A DNA stretch of 64,000 nt from Syncephalis fuscata (lineage: Eukaryota > Zoopagomycota > Zoopagomycetes > Zoopagales > Piptocephalidaceae): positions 186,001 through 250,000 of the forward strand of contig JAHLTZ010000015.1 of the NCBI GenBank assembly GCA_025786725.1, in the 5' to 3' direction. How positions within the stretch are numbered: position 1 is the stretch's first letter; each line of letters opens with the position of its first letter. Position numbers and translations under genes: made by a program. This document shows, one piece after another, positions 35,701-48,233 of the stretch. Under the pieces are notes generated by a model, which saw only the letters and a list, made by a program, of their open reading frames with translations, made no database searches and was not told the DNA's origin.

Positions 35701-36478
35701 GTATAAGTAAAGAAACGACGAAAGTGCTAAACGATCGTTTCAAAGATATATGCGTATGGCCGGAAGGAGGGGAAGAAGGAAAGGCAGAAGCTGTAAAGTG
35801 GACACAGCAGATTATGGACTACAAAGAGATGAAGAAGGTGAAGGGGAGTAGTATAGTAATGTCCAAGTGGAGGAGTTTCATTACAGCAGTACATACCGCA
35901 TCAGCACCAAGTGGCATTGGAGATGAAGAGGAGGAGAAAGAGTGTGACCTGTCAAGACAGTGCAAACTATGCTCTCATGACGTCGACGTTGAAAAAGTAT
36001 ACGAGAGGATAGAAAAAGAGTGTACAAAAACTGTCAAAAAAATTATCCAATCAGAAGAGTCAGAAGCACCAGTTCTGGACCCCGATAGGATCAAGCAGAT
36101 CAGTAACCAAATTATAATCACCGCCCCCTGGAGATCCAAATCAGGGAAAAATGGACTAATGAATATGACGACAAATCGCGCAATCGACCAATGCGAGGTG
36201 TCGAGCAACAAGAAGAGAAGTCTAAGAAGTGCAATGCTATACTATGGTACGCTAACAACAATGCAACATTGGACGACACACAGAAAAGAATATACAATGC
36301 CAAATAAACTGCAAGGATTAAGATTGCCACTAGCACAGCGACAGCAACAACCACTACCACCCACCCAAATATTAGCCAACTGAGGAGCCACCACATGTCA
36401 TGTGGCAGGCAAGTTCTGCAAAAAGCGGATAGGTCCCACGGACCGTTGCCTCACTCTAGCTAATTATAAAATAAAATA
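29764..36478 (+). mobile_element. Full-length non-LTR retrotransposon (LINE) with APE endonuclease, RT and RNase H
   Basis: About 6.7 kb bounded by 17-bp direct repeats. It has a 128-nt 5' leader, one long open frame, a short 3' UTR with a perfect 5-bp stem hairpin (GGTCC CAC GGACC at 36432-36444), and a short AT-rich tail of repeated TAAAA units, as expected for target-primed reverse transcription. The presence of RNase H and a gag-like zinc knuckle places it near the I/Tad-like groups. The coding frame is uninterrupted and the duplications are identical, so the insertion is recent. It sits in the shared upstream region of SFT2 (-) and the CHY gene (+). Confidence 0.95.
29892..36383 (+). CDS. 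LINE polyprotein: gag-like, endonuclease, reverse transcriptase, RNase H
   Basis: A single 2163-aa frame. An N-terminal RNA-binding-like region leads to a CCHC knuckle at about residues 262-276 (CFKCRLSGHTREEC). A coiled-coil and Ser/Thr-rich linker follow. The APE endonuclease runs from about 570 (LRIGHVNAHS) with MGDFNTV near 720, SRLDYIMAS near 782 and NTDHAAV near 807. The RT spans about 1160-1400: IIPLPKVDRPNPSLDQLRPI, TDIRRAYDSVP, GLDQGEVNAPLLW and the catalytic FADD (about 1376). RNase H from about 1760 shows WYTDGSLD, STEILALAH, KTDSQATIDGW and KAHSGIRGNEKADLL, so the D-E-D-D/H residues are present. A Cys-rich tail (CDLSRQCKLCSHD) ends it. Most RNase H-bearing LINEs split gag and pol into two frames; here they are one. 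Confidence 0.95.
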   Translation: MKKTIIPRIMDDMKKHKFMLKVCDVVPMSNSSTEAEKIVQRVYRSVDCNVLIATLNDVIYLTSWDNNKAQSIESTPIPNTGVKPRRCDTTINAASPTTEYCHDRSIMVQRIPKNATKQEVANALKVGDDIPDVRIFALYNASTTTYGFAEYHSVAARNQAIERKTFMINDMQIFVDESTPNERRRTAAGFPADAAPEEVNDFLKRQGAARFKFVKISGNREIRSETKVFFNTEEEAKSVDGTVQLFGNRHVISWHYYYEVLCFKCRLSGHTREECRWTRSDEEITNFYKWRASQSKEVLGRRRVRVANNATTEYKALDQISSRLDRLERGQQEIKQATRAGLDDCKKEISGSKAEIQRNSEVIQQMNHRLKYIQSVSSHFGTAVEAMKRLTDEFIRSEQTNLTVGNVAAEKTSPIIVADDQMSYCSEESIQSIYSNANNTRGQLPYHDDQSSQLGYSVSDPSTYNSNDQLSYNGGLSSPTRNSEVNEQGTQATHNKSPPTLTTQSHRTNNTHATSLSVPQPYNKAGDGPQAATSNTTNNADTTNDQEDELFLGEKSTFLTKPLEDGVRSLRIGHVNAHSYVDEIKQNTLFHFINDHMFDMFAITETWLDERGVKRLRYPAEVREKYVHIHTDAGKDHSRGNGVVLYIHRRWAKNMQAYNTLGKHLIHARFAFRTRNLSVYVIHYPSMNRAVPEYAERQAAMEQYLQENLAKDGRQHTESIVMGDFNTVANREIDTHSTETDHSHYSPRLFHLLDAATMIDTLRVHFPTDQVYTFESGVRKSRLDYIMASQQLATRVVGVGIGHIPNFNTDHAAVYAEFQTVDLFMANRNRQIIERNNAKIKTSDLTDETVAKFRAELDKVATGRIRKYLQLTSYSDSADIHNMLLVDDIWNDIEKCVMKAAEAKLPRIIIRFTKKESFPRWPELQASAAVNELVKYSRRNNDSQIHVITNRVKRATKKILSLESRIDSDTWEEIKQRLIEPWNVPAGYWVNLKTRWLNQARRKQLKLSANTAASATKRRMEQFRTKLKRTLTSTLDGYKERFSLTNVPIKEDGVTKLEDRPEEVRKKVQLFFKEWFAEPMTDERQWSATWRRIYEPREWLRNSYDGLMDPIKWEEYSEQLQKLPKRKATGLSNISAELLQLLPDHWQKLILAVMNACLRMKDIPQSWKNGLIIPLPKVDRPNPSLDQLRPITLLEVPRKLFSSIITKRLQRHVEKPGTLGGKNHGFTPGAQTADLSIVFQATADISRLIPGKADMLVLTTDIRRAYDSVPMSGLKKALQRLCIPDEYTELLLNISGGRTTRVNTAHGNTDPFAPERGLDQGEVNAPLLWKIFYDPLLTALEDNSFYGMEAGELVNKHYPMPEYMQQARTATLTYGAFADDLHLVSGTYEGLQKLADICTEFFDIHQIEVAAHKSQIWTSAKTAPETDPIINLGSGENTAITNVQNSAAPHKILGSYVTHTPAARYKAIEEMNMAINKFIYILAPKKLSTEILVYVFNSVLMPAIVHRIQHLPMTDEQLKIMERKWRGLLKKKAYVCRNTPTVLVNNSAYIGLDSLKLRRDTRLITSAIRTIENGGRAANLMNAALWMAKYRQHLPCMPWERPMQLYKSIDLISNTTKYLEEYQIAIRPAINGIWPSERRPNGTPLRIAAPNIAFKAELKRKLAKQSVYYMEDVIRMDNEDDILDIKDEWKLTAKQSDTLRREMYAAIERDGGGVGNEIAGNVNTDDHLAKPAPPGELAEYNSIYTNVSDYAEVLANSKTLTWYTDGSLDSTRTKGGFAAVCEHNEAIDLAISGRIHHSDLSSTSTEILALAHVIATVPKQTELILKTDSQATIDGWKRYVEGKKPVQHTTTNAVLWDHLQAVTKNRADITLEKVKAHSGIRGNEKADLLAKVAAAREGPTWKLNQMAANKLRFRIVDKGATSLQSIAYIMKKKEKDRISKETTKVLNDRFKDICVWPEGGEEGKAEAVKWTQQIMDYKEMKKVKGSSIVMSKWRSFITAVHTASAPSGIGDEEEEKECDLSRQCKLCSHDVDVEKVYERIEKECTKTVKKIIQSEESEAPVLDPDRIKQISNQIIITAPWRSKSGKNGLMNMTTNRAIDQCEVSSNKKRSLRSAMLYYGTLTTMQHWTTHRKEYTMPNKLQGLRLPLAQRQQQPLPPTQILAN

Positions 36479-36495
36479 AAATAAAGAGAGAGATG
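36479..36495. repeat. LINE target-site duplication, right copy
   Basis: Identical 17 bases to 29747-29763, immediately after the TAAAA tail of the element. Confidence 0.9.
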
Positions 36496-36646
36496 ATCTA
36501 CTTGTTATCTACTCTATCTATAATAATCTATATTAATTAATCAACCACTGGTCTCATCTTTACCTGTGTTCACTTCATCTTATTCTCCACTTCTCATTTC
36601 TTATATATTTTATTGGACTTATTCGCGTAGGAATTCCTTAACCATC

Positions 36647-37234
36647 ATGTGTAAACATATACTTAATGCACAGGTAGATTGCTATTAATACTAATATACA
36701 AATAATGATGATAAGCGGCTACTGACTCGGTCAATATAGGTTTCGATTCGATCGCCTTGTTGCAAACGTTGGTTCGACTGTCCTCAGTGTCACGCGGAAT
36801 CAAGCGATCATACATTACGTAAAACACTAGAAATGGTCTTTGCCTGTAAAAAGTGCCGTAAAGTATTTCGTAAGGATATGCAGTAAGTAGTTGATAAATA
36901 ATATTGGCAATAGTGTACACTTATAGCTGATAACGTGATTAATATTAGAGAATTCGAGGAAGAAGATGAATATTGTCCGCATTGTGATAATCAGTATATT
37001 ATTCCAGCACAAACAGCTGAAATGGCCAAGGCAGGAGCAAATCTAGTTGAGATTGATCCACGGTAAGTAAAGTTAATACTAACTATTTTAATATCAATTA
37101 ATGGTGTCATTGGTTAACATATTATTATTATTATTATTATTAGAACTATTCATGATGACCGTGTTAGACCACCCACTGAAGAGGAATTGCTAGATCTGCT
37201 TAATGATGGCGATGTTAGTTCAAAATTGGGATAG
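36647..37234 (+). CDS. CHY-type zinc-finger protein
   Basis: A compact zinc-binding protein of roughly 110 aa in four exons. Exon 1 is only MCKHILNAQ. After a GTAGAT intron it continues VSIRSPCCKRWFDCPQCHAE, then HTLRKTLEMVFACKKCRKVF, RKDMQEFEEEDEYCPHCDNQ and YIIPAQ. It ends LLDLLNDGDVSSKLG with TAG at 37232-37234. The CKH..., CC..W..C..C, C..C and CPHC groups fit the CHY finger, also found in yeast Hot13, which maintains redox and zinc state in the mitochondrial intermembrane space. The second half, FACKKCRKVFRKDM, resembles a widespread uncharacterised fungal subgroup. Homologues usually have a short extension before the first CKH, so an upstream exon may be missing; the LINE lies just 151 nt upstream. 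Confidence 0.8.
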
Positions 37235-37441
37235 ATATCAATGCACTACATTTAAATGATAATATTTGATAAATTAATAAATAAAAATGAAATCAAATTG
37301 ATTCGTAATAGTATTTTACTGTTTCTGTATAGTAATGATAGTGACGATAATGTATTATCGATATCATTATTACTATTACTATTATCATAATGCTGTTATT
37401 GCTATTTGGAAATTATATTCATTTTTCTATAGAGAACTGGA

Positions 37442-40400
37442 TTAAGATTGACTCAACAGTGTAATTAGGCTATTTAAACGACTTAATATAGCACTAATCA
37501 CCGCAGTTGCCGAATGGGATATGCCCAGGTCGATGATCCTTGTGTAATAAACAATTTTTACTCGTTCCTCGAGTTCCGGTAATAGTCGACGACAGTGGTC
37601 TTTTATAATTGGATCCTGGTTAAATAGCTGGATTAGTGATTGTAAAAGAGTAATTATAGCGAGTATTTACCTTTACATTAAGATGATTGAGTGCACTCTG
37701 AATCCATAGAATCTGTTGTTGATGTTGCGATGAATGTTGAATGTCCAATCCTATTTGGTGTAATAGTGCTAGTACGATTGGTTGAGATAATGTCGTTGGC
37801 TGGTGAGCGGGAAAGACGGCAGCTGGATTTAATCGTTGCATTAGTAATTCTAACATGGCAGGTTGTTTAGATTCCAATGTCTATTGTGTATTCATTACAT
37901 GTTAATAGTTATATGTTAGCTGGATTCGTTATATACTGCACTATTAATTACCTTTACAATGGCTTCCTCGAAATTATTTGCTGCAATGGCCGCTTCAACT
38001 CCGCCCAAGTAGACATCGTTGGTGAGGGGGGACGTGTAATGAGAGGGTGGATTGGTGGGAGTGGCTCGATTGGTCATTAAAGTTTGTTTTAAATCATTGG
38101 TCATAGCTTGTGTCTACACAAATATTTATGTTGATTGTAAAGCAATGAGTATGGCTAGTATATGTGCTATTAATTACTACTTACTCTATTTACAGTATGA
38201 GGTTCCATAGTGGTGTTATTGCTGTGATTGCTGTTGTGAGAAGTGATCGGTGGAGTGTAGTGAGGAGTATGATGCACTGAAGCTAATTACATATAAATAT
38301 AAATATAAATATAAATACAGATGTGTAAGTAACTATTAAAGGTAATACGCCATGATACTTACGTCGACGAGAGTCAATAGGAGGAGCTGATCTTATAGAA
38401 TCCATTGACTGTTGCCATACAGGTAACATAATATCGCGAATACATGTTTGCATCGTATGTTCTATGACTGGCCGTATTGCAGCTGATGTCGCCTGTTGAA
38501 TTGGCTCTTTAATTGCATTTGCCGATAGTGCTTGTTGTACTTGTTCGGCAACTGTACCATTGATGAGTGTAGTTACCGACTATATTTAATCATTAGTAAA
38601 TATACGACATTTATAATAGCTAGTAACCAATTTACCTGTTCCATTGTATTGGCCATAGAGCGCTCCAAAGCAGGTAGAATACGCTCGCTCATTTCTGCTT
38701 GAATAGTATCTACGACCATATGAGCTAGCGTGTCGTGTAATGTATGGGCCAGATCCGATAATAAAGCTTCAAAGTGTGAAATTTCTGTTGCTAATTGAAC
38801 CTGACGTTCTCGCTCCCATCGTTCCTCTAATTAATGGCTAGAATTAGTACTGAATTCAAATAACATTGATATAACTTACCTCGTTTAGTTAGCTCTTTGT
38901 TAAGTAATTTGCCTACACGAGAAACAACATTATCTTCAAACGAGCGTAGTTGTGCCATTGTTACTGATGCTGCTTCCGCTTCAGATGCCTCAGAACGTGG
39001 CTTAAGTAGCGGTGATCGGAAGGCAGGATGATCACGTATCATCATGTTGCTTTCCATAAGCTTTCCAGCAGCCTTTCCTAACCCAGCATGTGGAAGGCTA
39101 TTACTAGGCGATGATACTGACTTGACACTGCCGCCATTGGCACTTTTTGGTCCTTTTCCTTTACCATGCGAATCTATCGATATGCTACGTGTAGGCTCAA
39201 TTGCTGTCCGACGTGAATTAGCATCGTGATAACGGTTGCTTGTATCGCTACCTCCTGCCTCGTTATATGGAGCTAGTTCGGGTGAACGAGCATCATTTAT
39301 TGCTGAAGTAGCAGGTGCCATATCGGTTGCGCCAGAAGATGATGCTTGCGTTAAAAGCGAGTGTAATAATTCGGCTTCAGTAAGCTGGGTTGCTACTTTA
39401 CTACGATCAAAAATCATTGATGATGTATCTTCGTATAGTTCACCGGCTACTTGGCAACGTTCCCAGCGACGTGGCAATACTGTATGGAAAGGGACGTGGA
39501 ATTGCTGGACTGCACCCGTTTGAATGCAACACAGTGCAAATGTATCGGCTTCTTCAGTACAATCAGGCGCCACTGCCAATGAAACGATAGGATATTCAAG
39601 AGGAAATTCGATCAAATATACAAATTGCGGTGAATCATCCAAACGTACATGGGCACAGTAAAGTGATTCGCGATAACTGTTGCCTAGAGCAAGTGTTTTG
39701 GTCGATGCATCGTAGTTAATGACATTAAAAAAGTTGGCATGATTGCTAGGATCATTCGATACGAATTCCAGCTGTTGTATGCAATGACTGCCATCATGAT
39801 TTAGTAGACGGACAAGCCTATTCTCGTCGGTAGCTACAAGAATACAACGAAGTGCATCGCTAATCTGTCCATCAACCACATTCTCTACAAACTTGGCCGT
39901 AGTTACTGGACGGCCGTCGCATGGTGTAAATACACCCACACAGCTGCCTTCCGTGTCTGATACATGCCATAGTCGTACTGTGCCATCTTCGCTAGCTGTG
40001 ATAATCTCACTGCCATCAGCTGAGAAGCAAAGATCGATAATAGGCTAGATTATTACTTGTTAGCATTTGGTACAGGTTAATTGATCCTATATTACCTTGG
40101 TATGCCCTTTGAGTTGAATGGCGCCTACATTACGTTCACCTTCAATGACATGGGCATCGTCTTTACCGGCCAGCATTACTCGAAGGTTAAATACAAGTAA
40201 ATGTCCACGATCGGCAGCACAAGCAAGAATGTCCGGATTTGAGGGATGCCAAATGGCTCGTCTAAAGCGTGGTTCATTAATATTGGCTGGTGCACCGTCA
40301 AGTTCTAGAATTATACGTGAACTAGTACGTATCAATTAGTAATTATCGTTAGATTAATGCTGGTTCAACCTACGGTATTTCACTATCTCGCTTTGTTGGC

Positions 40401-41743
40401 TGCGGTTCTGAGAACTGCCAGACGCATAGTCGATGGTCGATGCCTACAGTTACAAGTCGTTGTGGATCAGTGCCACCTTGTAGTGCATTAAAAAAGGCCA
40501 AGTCCAGGATTGTATGCTCATGACCGGCAATAAGAGCGCGTGTTCCAAATAGCTGGTGAATAACTCGAAATTTGCCTCCTTTAGTTGCATAGGCAATGAG
40601 CGTTTTAGTTGCGGCAATTGTATTGCCTACATAGAATTTTGGTTCAGTAGGCATAAGTGTAATAGTAGTGACCTCAAGATCTTGAGTAGCCATCATCGCT
40701 AGATTATCTGTCGTTACGTCAATGCATGTGTCGCCACTTGGTAAACGAACACCATTAGGTACACCCTTGGCAAAGTTCTTTTCATTCTGTTCGCGTGTCC
40801 AACGCGCTGTATGCTCTGGTGAATCGTGCAGTGGACCAACCATCATAGGCGAATGATGTCGCTGGACTTGCTGGTCATCGTCGGTAGTAAGTGACAAATT
40901 GGCAGCAGCTGGTGAAAACATAGCTGGAGAAGCGCCATAGCCTGATTGCACTGAAGGTTCAGAGCAAGCATTGTTTGGATCTGGTGTACTTTGTGCCGTA
41001 GCACTTGTATTCGATAAAGATCGCTTTGCTTTAGGCAAAAGATCGAATGGATTAACGTAGGTAAACATCGTTGTTGGTGCTGCTTTTGTAGTCTCGGCAG
41101 CCGTCGTTAAGCTTGTCTCTTGCATCATGGTCGTCGTTATGATCGCTGGCGTTGTAGATGTTGTTGCTGATGTCGATAATGCAGATTGGCTGCCGATACT
41201 TAATGATCTTTCAAGCTGTTCGGCTGTTGTGGGTGTCGCTGGTTCTATTGCCATCTCGGGAGAAATTAATTGGAATGATCTATCCAAGACTGCGGTTGTT
41301 CTACACAGCAATATACACATATTTAATTAGTAAACTGATTTGTACTATTTCTTTTATGACGTCACCCACCTGCTATCGGTACTTTGCGACTTGGTGGTTA
41401 TATGCACTTCCGTGTCATTGGTGCTATTAATGCCATCTAGACCAAGTCCACCAAATAAAACGCTTTTTAACTCGGCCGTTGACGCCTCGTTGACTCTGGC
41501 CTCCGTAGACGCGTTTGCCACTTCGTTGGCTGGCAATTCAGTGCCATCTTCAACCGTAGATTGTCCAGTGCTTATGGATTGTTGTAGCACATTAAGAAGC
41601 GATGCTGCATGGATAGCACCATCTGACACTGCCGTATACGAGCTAGTATTAGTCGAGACTTCATTTTTTGGTGTGCCACGTAGTAGATCTAGTAACGAAA
41701 CAGATGACGCTGTTGGTTGTCCTGCTGGTGCGTTAGGATCCAT
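37442..41743 (-). CDS. EDC4: EDC4/Ge-1-like enhancer of mRNA decapping
   Basis: Large scaffold protein of P-bodies that bridges DCP1 and DCP2. ATG 41743 (MDPNAPAGQPTASSVSLLDL), stop TAA at 37442-37444, about ten exons and roughly 1,200 aa. The N-terminus is Ser/Thr-rich. A WD40 propeller follows, from FYVGNTIAATKTLIAYATKG through TILDLAFFNALQGG, RRAIWHPSNPDILACAADRG, DLCFSADGSEIITASEDGTV and VYLIEFPLEYPIVSLAVAPD. A long low-complexity linker comes next, then an alpha-helical C-terminus typical of Ge-1 (FEDNVVSRVGKLLNKELTKR, then WEREREVQ-type helices and DHCRRLLPELEERVKIV). Divergent from RVB2. EDC4 is absent from budding yeast, which again suggests a non-yeast lineage. Confidence 0.88.
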
Positions 41744-42428
41744 TTTACTTTATAAATCGTCTGGATAGTGATGTTAACGACGATAGTAGAAAAAAGTGAA
41801 TAATGAAAGAGAGAGAGAAAGAGAGAAAGAGAGAGTTAAAGAGAGAAGGAAGGATACTGTATGCGCACAAGTAGGTACAGATCTCGTTGTTACTCTTACT
41901 GAGAGAGTATTCAAAGAGAAGGTTACAGGTAGACAATGACGAGAACTGTTATTGCAACTACAATTACGATTACAACAACTACTGTGGATGTGCTACTGTT
42001 ACTATTGTTGCTATTGCTACTACGACCACGACTACAACAACAATACTAGAAATGTAAAGGGAGAAAAGGATTGATGATGACATCAAATTGAACCATCCAC
42101 CAATGATTTATTTAAAACTAATCTTTGGTAATAGATTGTAGTATTTTAAAGGTCGGTATGCAATATTAAATCATTATTCTCAGTTGATAGCATAATCTAC
42201 GGAATAGCTGATATGTTTCTACGTTGAATGCTTACTTGCTGGTTAATAACCAGTCAATAAATGATTGGCTAATATAAATAAATATAATGTTGAAATAAAA
42301 GAAAATATGACTTTTTACTTTTATTATTGTTTGATTCCTGCGACACTCTCGTAAATAGTCTGTTTCTTACTATTTGCACCTGTTGTAGCCACAAAGTGCT
42401 ATCTAGTAACGCGTAGATCTTTATTGTT
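41744..42428. promoter_or_regulatory. Divergent promoter of EDC4 and RVB2 with a GA-rich tract
   Basis: About 685 nt between the divergent starts. A GA-rich stretch spans about 41803-41850 (repeated GAGAGAAA), and trinucleotide runs of the CTA/ACA type lie near 41950-42050. No single binding site could be assigned. Confidence 0.4.
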
Positions 42429-44506
<2,078 letters not shown>

Positions 44507-44833
44507 ATATTCAATTCTTTAACACTATGACTCATCATAGGTAGATAGTTTCATTTCTATGTGGTGCGTGAACTGATATATCAAAAGTTAAATGGAATAA
44601 ACCACTGTAGCTTATGTTACAAAGATGACATTATACACATACAAATATACTATGGCTATAAAAATTATTCCATAATATATAACACCGTTCTAGAGACATT
44701 ACACTATAATAGATTTATTACCCTATATGTATATATCATCTATTGTAAACACTACCACTATTTATATGATTCTACTTTATACTAGGCACGTTATATTTAT
44801 TATATGCCTTAATTTACTTTATTTATTTCACTA
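44507..44833. other. Short intergenic before repeat arm B
   Basis: AT-rich 3' flank of RVB2 up to the edge of the inverted repeat. No gene supported. Confidence 0.4.
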
Positions 44834-45090
44834 TTATGTTAATGGCAATATGATATCACTCTGATTATGTGATGGTAGTGATTTAGACATTATTCATGGC
44901 ACAGCTGCAAATAAATACAATCAATTATATTGTCAACACTTATAGACATAATGTTATATATTGAGTTGTTACTTGAATGGGAATATTACTAAACTTACGA
45001 TGATGCATGCTGGCGACAAGAAAACATATTTATGTGTGTCTGTTTTCAATATTTTTATTTGGCTGAGATTTGCTATTTGTTAAATATAAA

Positions 45091-46773
45091 TCATAAATAA
45101 TAATTAGACATAGCAATTTGATTACATATAATAAAATAAAGCCATGTGTTTATTACTTCAAATTTGCATAGCTGAATAGACATAGATGAATGCAAGTTTG
45201 CTAGTAATACAATAGGATCAATGGCTAAATATGAATAAACCAAGCATTGGTTGGGACTTGCGATATAAATAGACTGAACGGCAGTTGTCAAATGGTCTTG
45301 TCTTTTACCGAACATATACCTAAAGTGCATTGAACTAGCAAATGTAGTTGTAATACCAATGCTGATGTCTTGAAAGTGCCGGTTATTCTATGTTCATAAA
45401 TGTACATATTATGTTATATAATTAGCGTATAGCAAATTATGTGCAATATTACTTACTTTCTATTAGTATAAATTATTAAACATGCACAGTGCATGACATA
45501 TATTGAATAAATAGTCAAGTATTTCACAATGCCACTTACCAGCTATTAACACAAATTGTTAAATATAAAATACATATAGCATATGCTTAGAAAATACTTG
45601 ATTAATGCTCATTCTACTTACCAACTATTAACACAGATATTGAACACACAATACATGGCATATGTTTAATAACTAGTTAATTAATATACAATATTACCTA
45701 CTAATTAGTAGTATAAATTATCAACACATACATTGCATGAAATATGTTTAAAAAATAGTTGGTTAATGTATAATGTTACTTACTATCTATTAACGCAAAT
45801 TATTAAGCACACCAAGCATGGCATATGTTTAATGAATGGCTAGTTAATACACAATGTTACGTACACTCTATTCACATTATTAGTAAACACGCACAGTGCA
45901 TATTATATGTTTAGCATATTGTTAACCAATATACAATGCCACTTACTCCCTATTAATGCAAGTCATTAAACAGACACAGTGTATGGCATATGTTTAGTGC
46001 ACATTTAATTGATATACAATCCGACTTACATCCTGTTAGTACAAGTACATTAAATAGGCAGTGTATATCATGTTTTAGTGCATATGCAATTAATATACAA
46101 TGCCACTTACTCGCTATTGATGCAGAGTATTAGTTAGACACAGCATATATTGGATGGTTAGCGTATTTCGACTGCTATACAATGGCACTTACATGCTATC
46201 AATAGAATTATCAGTTACACACAGTACATGGCATATATTTAGTGTGTATTCATTTAATCTACAATCCTACTTACCTTCTATTAATACAAGTCATTAAACA
46301 CGTACAGTGTGTGCTATAACTTAGCCTTTAATTAATTAATATACGCCGCTAATTACCTTCTATTAACATACATTGTTGAGCACATACAATGAATGGCATA
46401 TGATTAGTAAATAGTCGATTGATATAAAATGGCACTTACTAGATATAGTACAAATTGTTCAAACCACACAATACACAATACATAATTAATATGTAGCTAA
46501 TTTAGTTAAAATGCCACTTACCCTCTATTAATACAAGTTGTTAAACATCCACGGTGCATTTCGTATGTTTAATATGAATTTAGTTAATATACAGCATTAC
46601 TTACCACCTAATAAAATCAAATTAATAGCAAAAGTATATTTAGTTGGCTAAATAAATAAATATTATAATTGTAACATACGCCTATAAACCCTATTTGGGC
46701 TGGCATCCACCATGGCTGTACTGGCTACAAAAGCCACAAGAATGGTGCAAACGACGGCAATAGAAAGCTTCAT
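45091..46773 (-). CDS. Secreted peptide gene with tandem 3-nt micro-exons, copy B
   Basis: Same architecture as copy A, read from ATG at 46773: an identical signal peptide, then MVDASPNRVYR. Exon 1 (46773-46680) is one base longer than in copy A, so with the GTATGT donor the array is read in phase 1, has no stop, and ends EASRWKYIVAEK followed by a stop codon formed five bases into the last exon (from 45387). Unit 1 is GTG instead of ATG. Unit 3 has lost its TAG acceptor (TATAG changed to TATAT) and is probably skipped. The other units match copy A, including the TAG unit. The downstream open frame to 45091 differs from A by one residue; in phase 1 it would be 3' UTR. Confidence 0.6.
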
Positions 46774-48139
46774 GGTGATATTGAATTGTTGAGACAAACA
46801 AGTAAATAGGCGATATAGCACGGCTAGTAGAAAGTAGATGATAGTGAGTGTTCGACGAGTAGAATGTGATGATAATGCCACTATTCAGTTGCATGTATTG
46901 TATGGACTATTTAAATACACGACTATGCTGGTATTTCAGCACGGTGTATGTATGAGCTATACCATTAATGTGCAATGTGAACCAATAACGGTGCATCCAC
47001 ATGGTAACTTCAGGCATATGTATACCAATATATCAATAATGTGCTAACATACAGCATAGTTTTGTTTTATTTTCTGGGCATTTATACATATGAAATGACA
47101 ATTTAATCAACTAACACACATGCGATAAAAATGCACCTATCAATGTGTATTATATTGTTACACAATTCGCCTATGCAATGTATACTAAATTTATTGGTTC
47201 TAGAAATAGCAACAATGCATTGCTATGCCTTTATTATTGCTTTCGCTGATAATATCAATCCTCAATATTTACAGGTATTCCAAACAGCGCACAACACCAA
47301 TGTGACAGGAACACTAGTGCATTAAACGTGTATTGCTTTACAGGTATCCATCGTTCTGTATAGAGCAGTTGTAATGTATAAAGCCATAAAGATATACTGA
47401 TTAGTTTTCATGCGTTTAATTTAGTATTGTAGATTGGCTATAAAATAAACAGCCTATATATAACGCCGTACTATCGGCCATTAATACAACTATATCGTTA
47501 ACAGCCAGCTGCTAAAATTAATTATTGGTTGTTGCATAATGACATTTTTTGATAATAAGATACTGGAGTTGTTTATTGCTTTCATCGCCTGTTTGAACAT
47601 AAAGTAGTCCAGTGACGCCGTACTACGCCATCAAACCAGGTCAGTCAGATATAGCCACTACGCGTGCTGTTTTTTATTGATACTACACAAATATTTGTTT
47701 TCATGCTAATTTCGGTATACAAGTAGCAGTTTAGTACTGCAATGCACCATACATACACTTCATATCACTGTAGTACTATCTGACAATAATCTAGCTGTAC
47801 GTAGTAATGTTGGCTGGCCGCTTTATAAATTGTGCAAGCTCTTTGCATGCATATCTATTACGCATCAGTTATTGTATCAGTGATTACAGCGTTTATTGTT
47901 TTGGATTTCATACTAAGTGTATATTGTTAATTGTAATCTGGAAATACAACCACTTTTCCCCTCTTGTTGTTAGTAATTTATTAGCACTAAAATGTAAAAT
48001 AACATAAAGCACTATGGCTAAGCAAGTGAAGAGTGTTGAAATATGTAATACATAAAATGGGTTTAGAATAACACGAAATGATACATAATAGTATAGGCAT
48101 ACATTGTTAATGATATAGGTGTACTGGATATCTATGTAT

Positions 48140-48199
48140 ACTGGATAATGAATCTACAATGATGAGTATTTTAATCATTGATATTACTCATTATCCAGT
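48140..48199. repeat. 60-bp hairpin with 12-bp terminal inverted repeats (arm B)
   Basis: Second copy of the element at 2724-2783, in inverted orientation, 34 bp inside the outer edge of arm B. Confidence 0.6.
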
Positions 48200-48233
48200 T
48201 CTATGTTCAATAGAAAGAATATGTAGTTTAGAT

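Larger units (their letters stand above)
44834..48233 (-). repeat. Inverted repeat arm B (3400 bp)
   Basis: Reverse-complement counterpart of 2690-6153. The two arms flank 38.7 kb of unique sequence, including about 15 genes and the LINE. Divergence by eye is low and spread evenly over coding-like and non-coding parts. Confidence 0.93.

Noticed and set aside
30098-36211. Long minus-strand open frames opposite the LINE
   Set aside because: They are antisense shadows of the purine-rich coding strand and have no domains.
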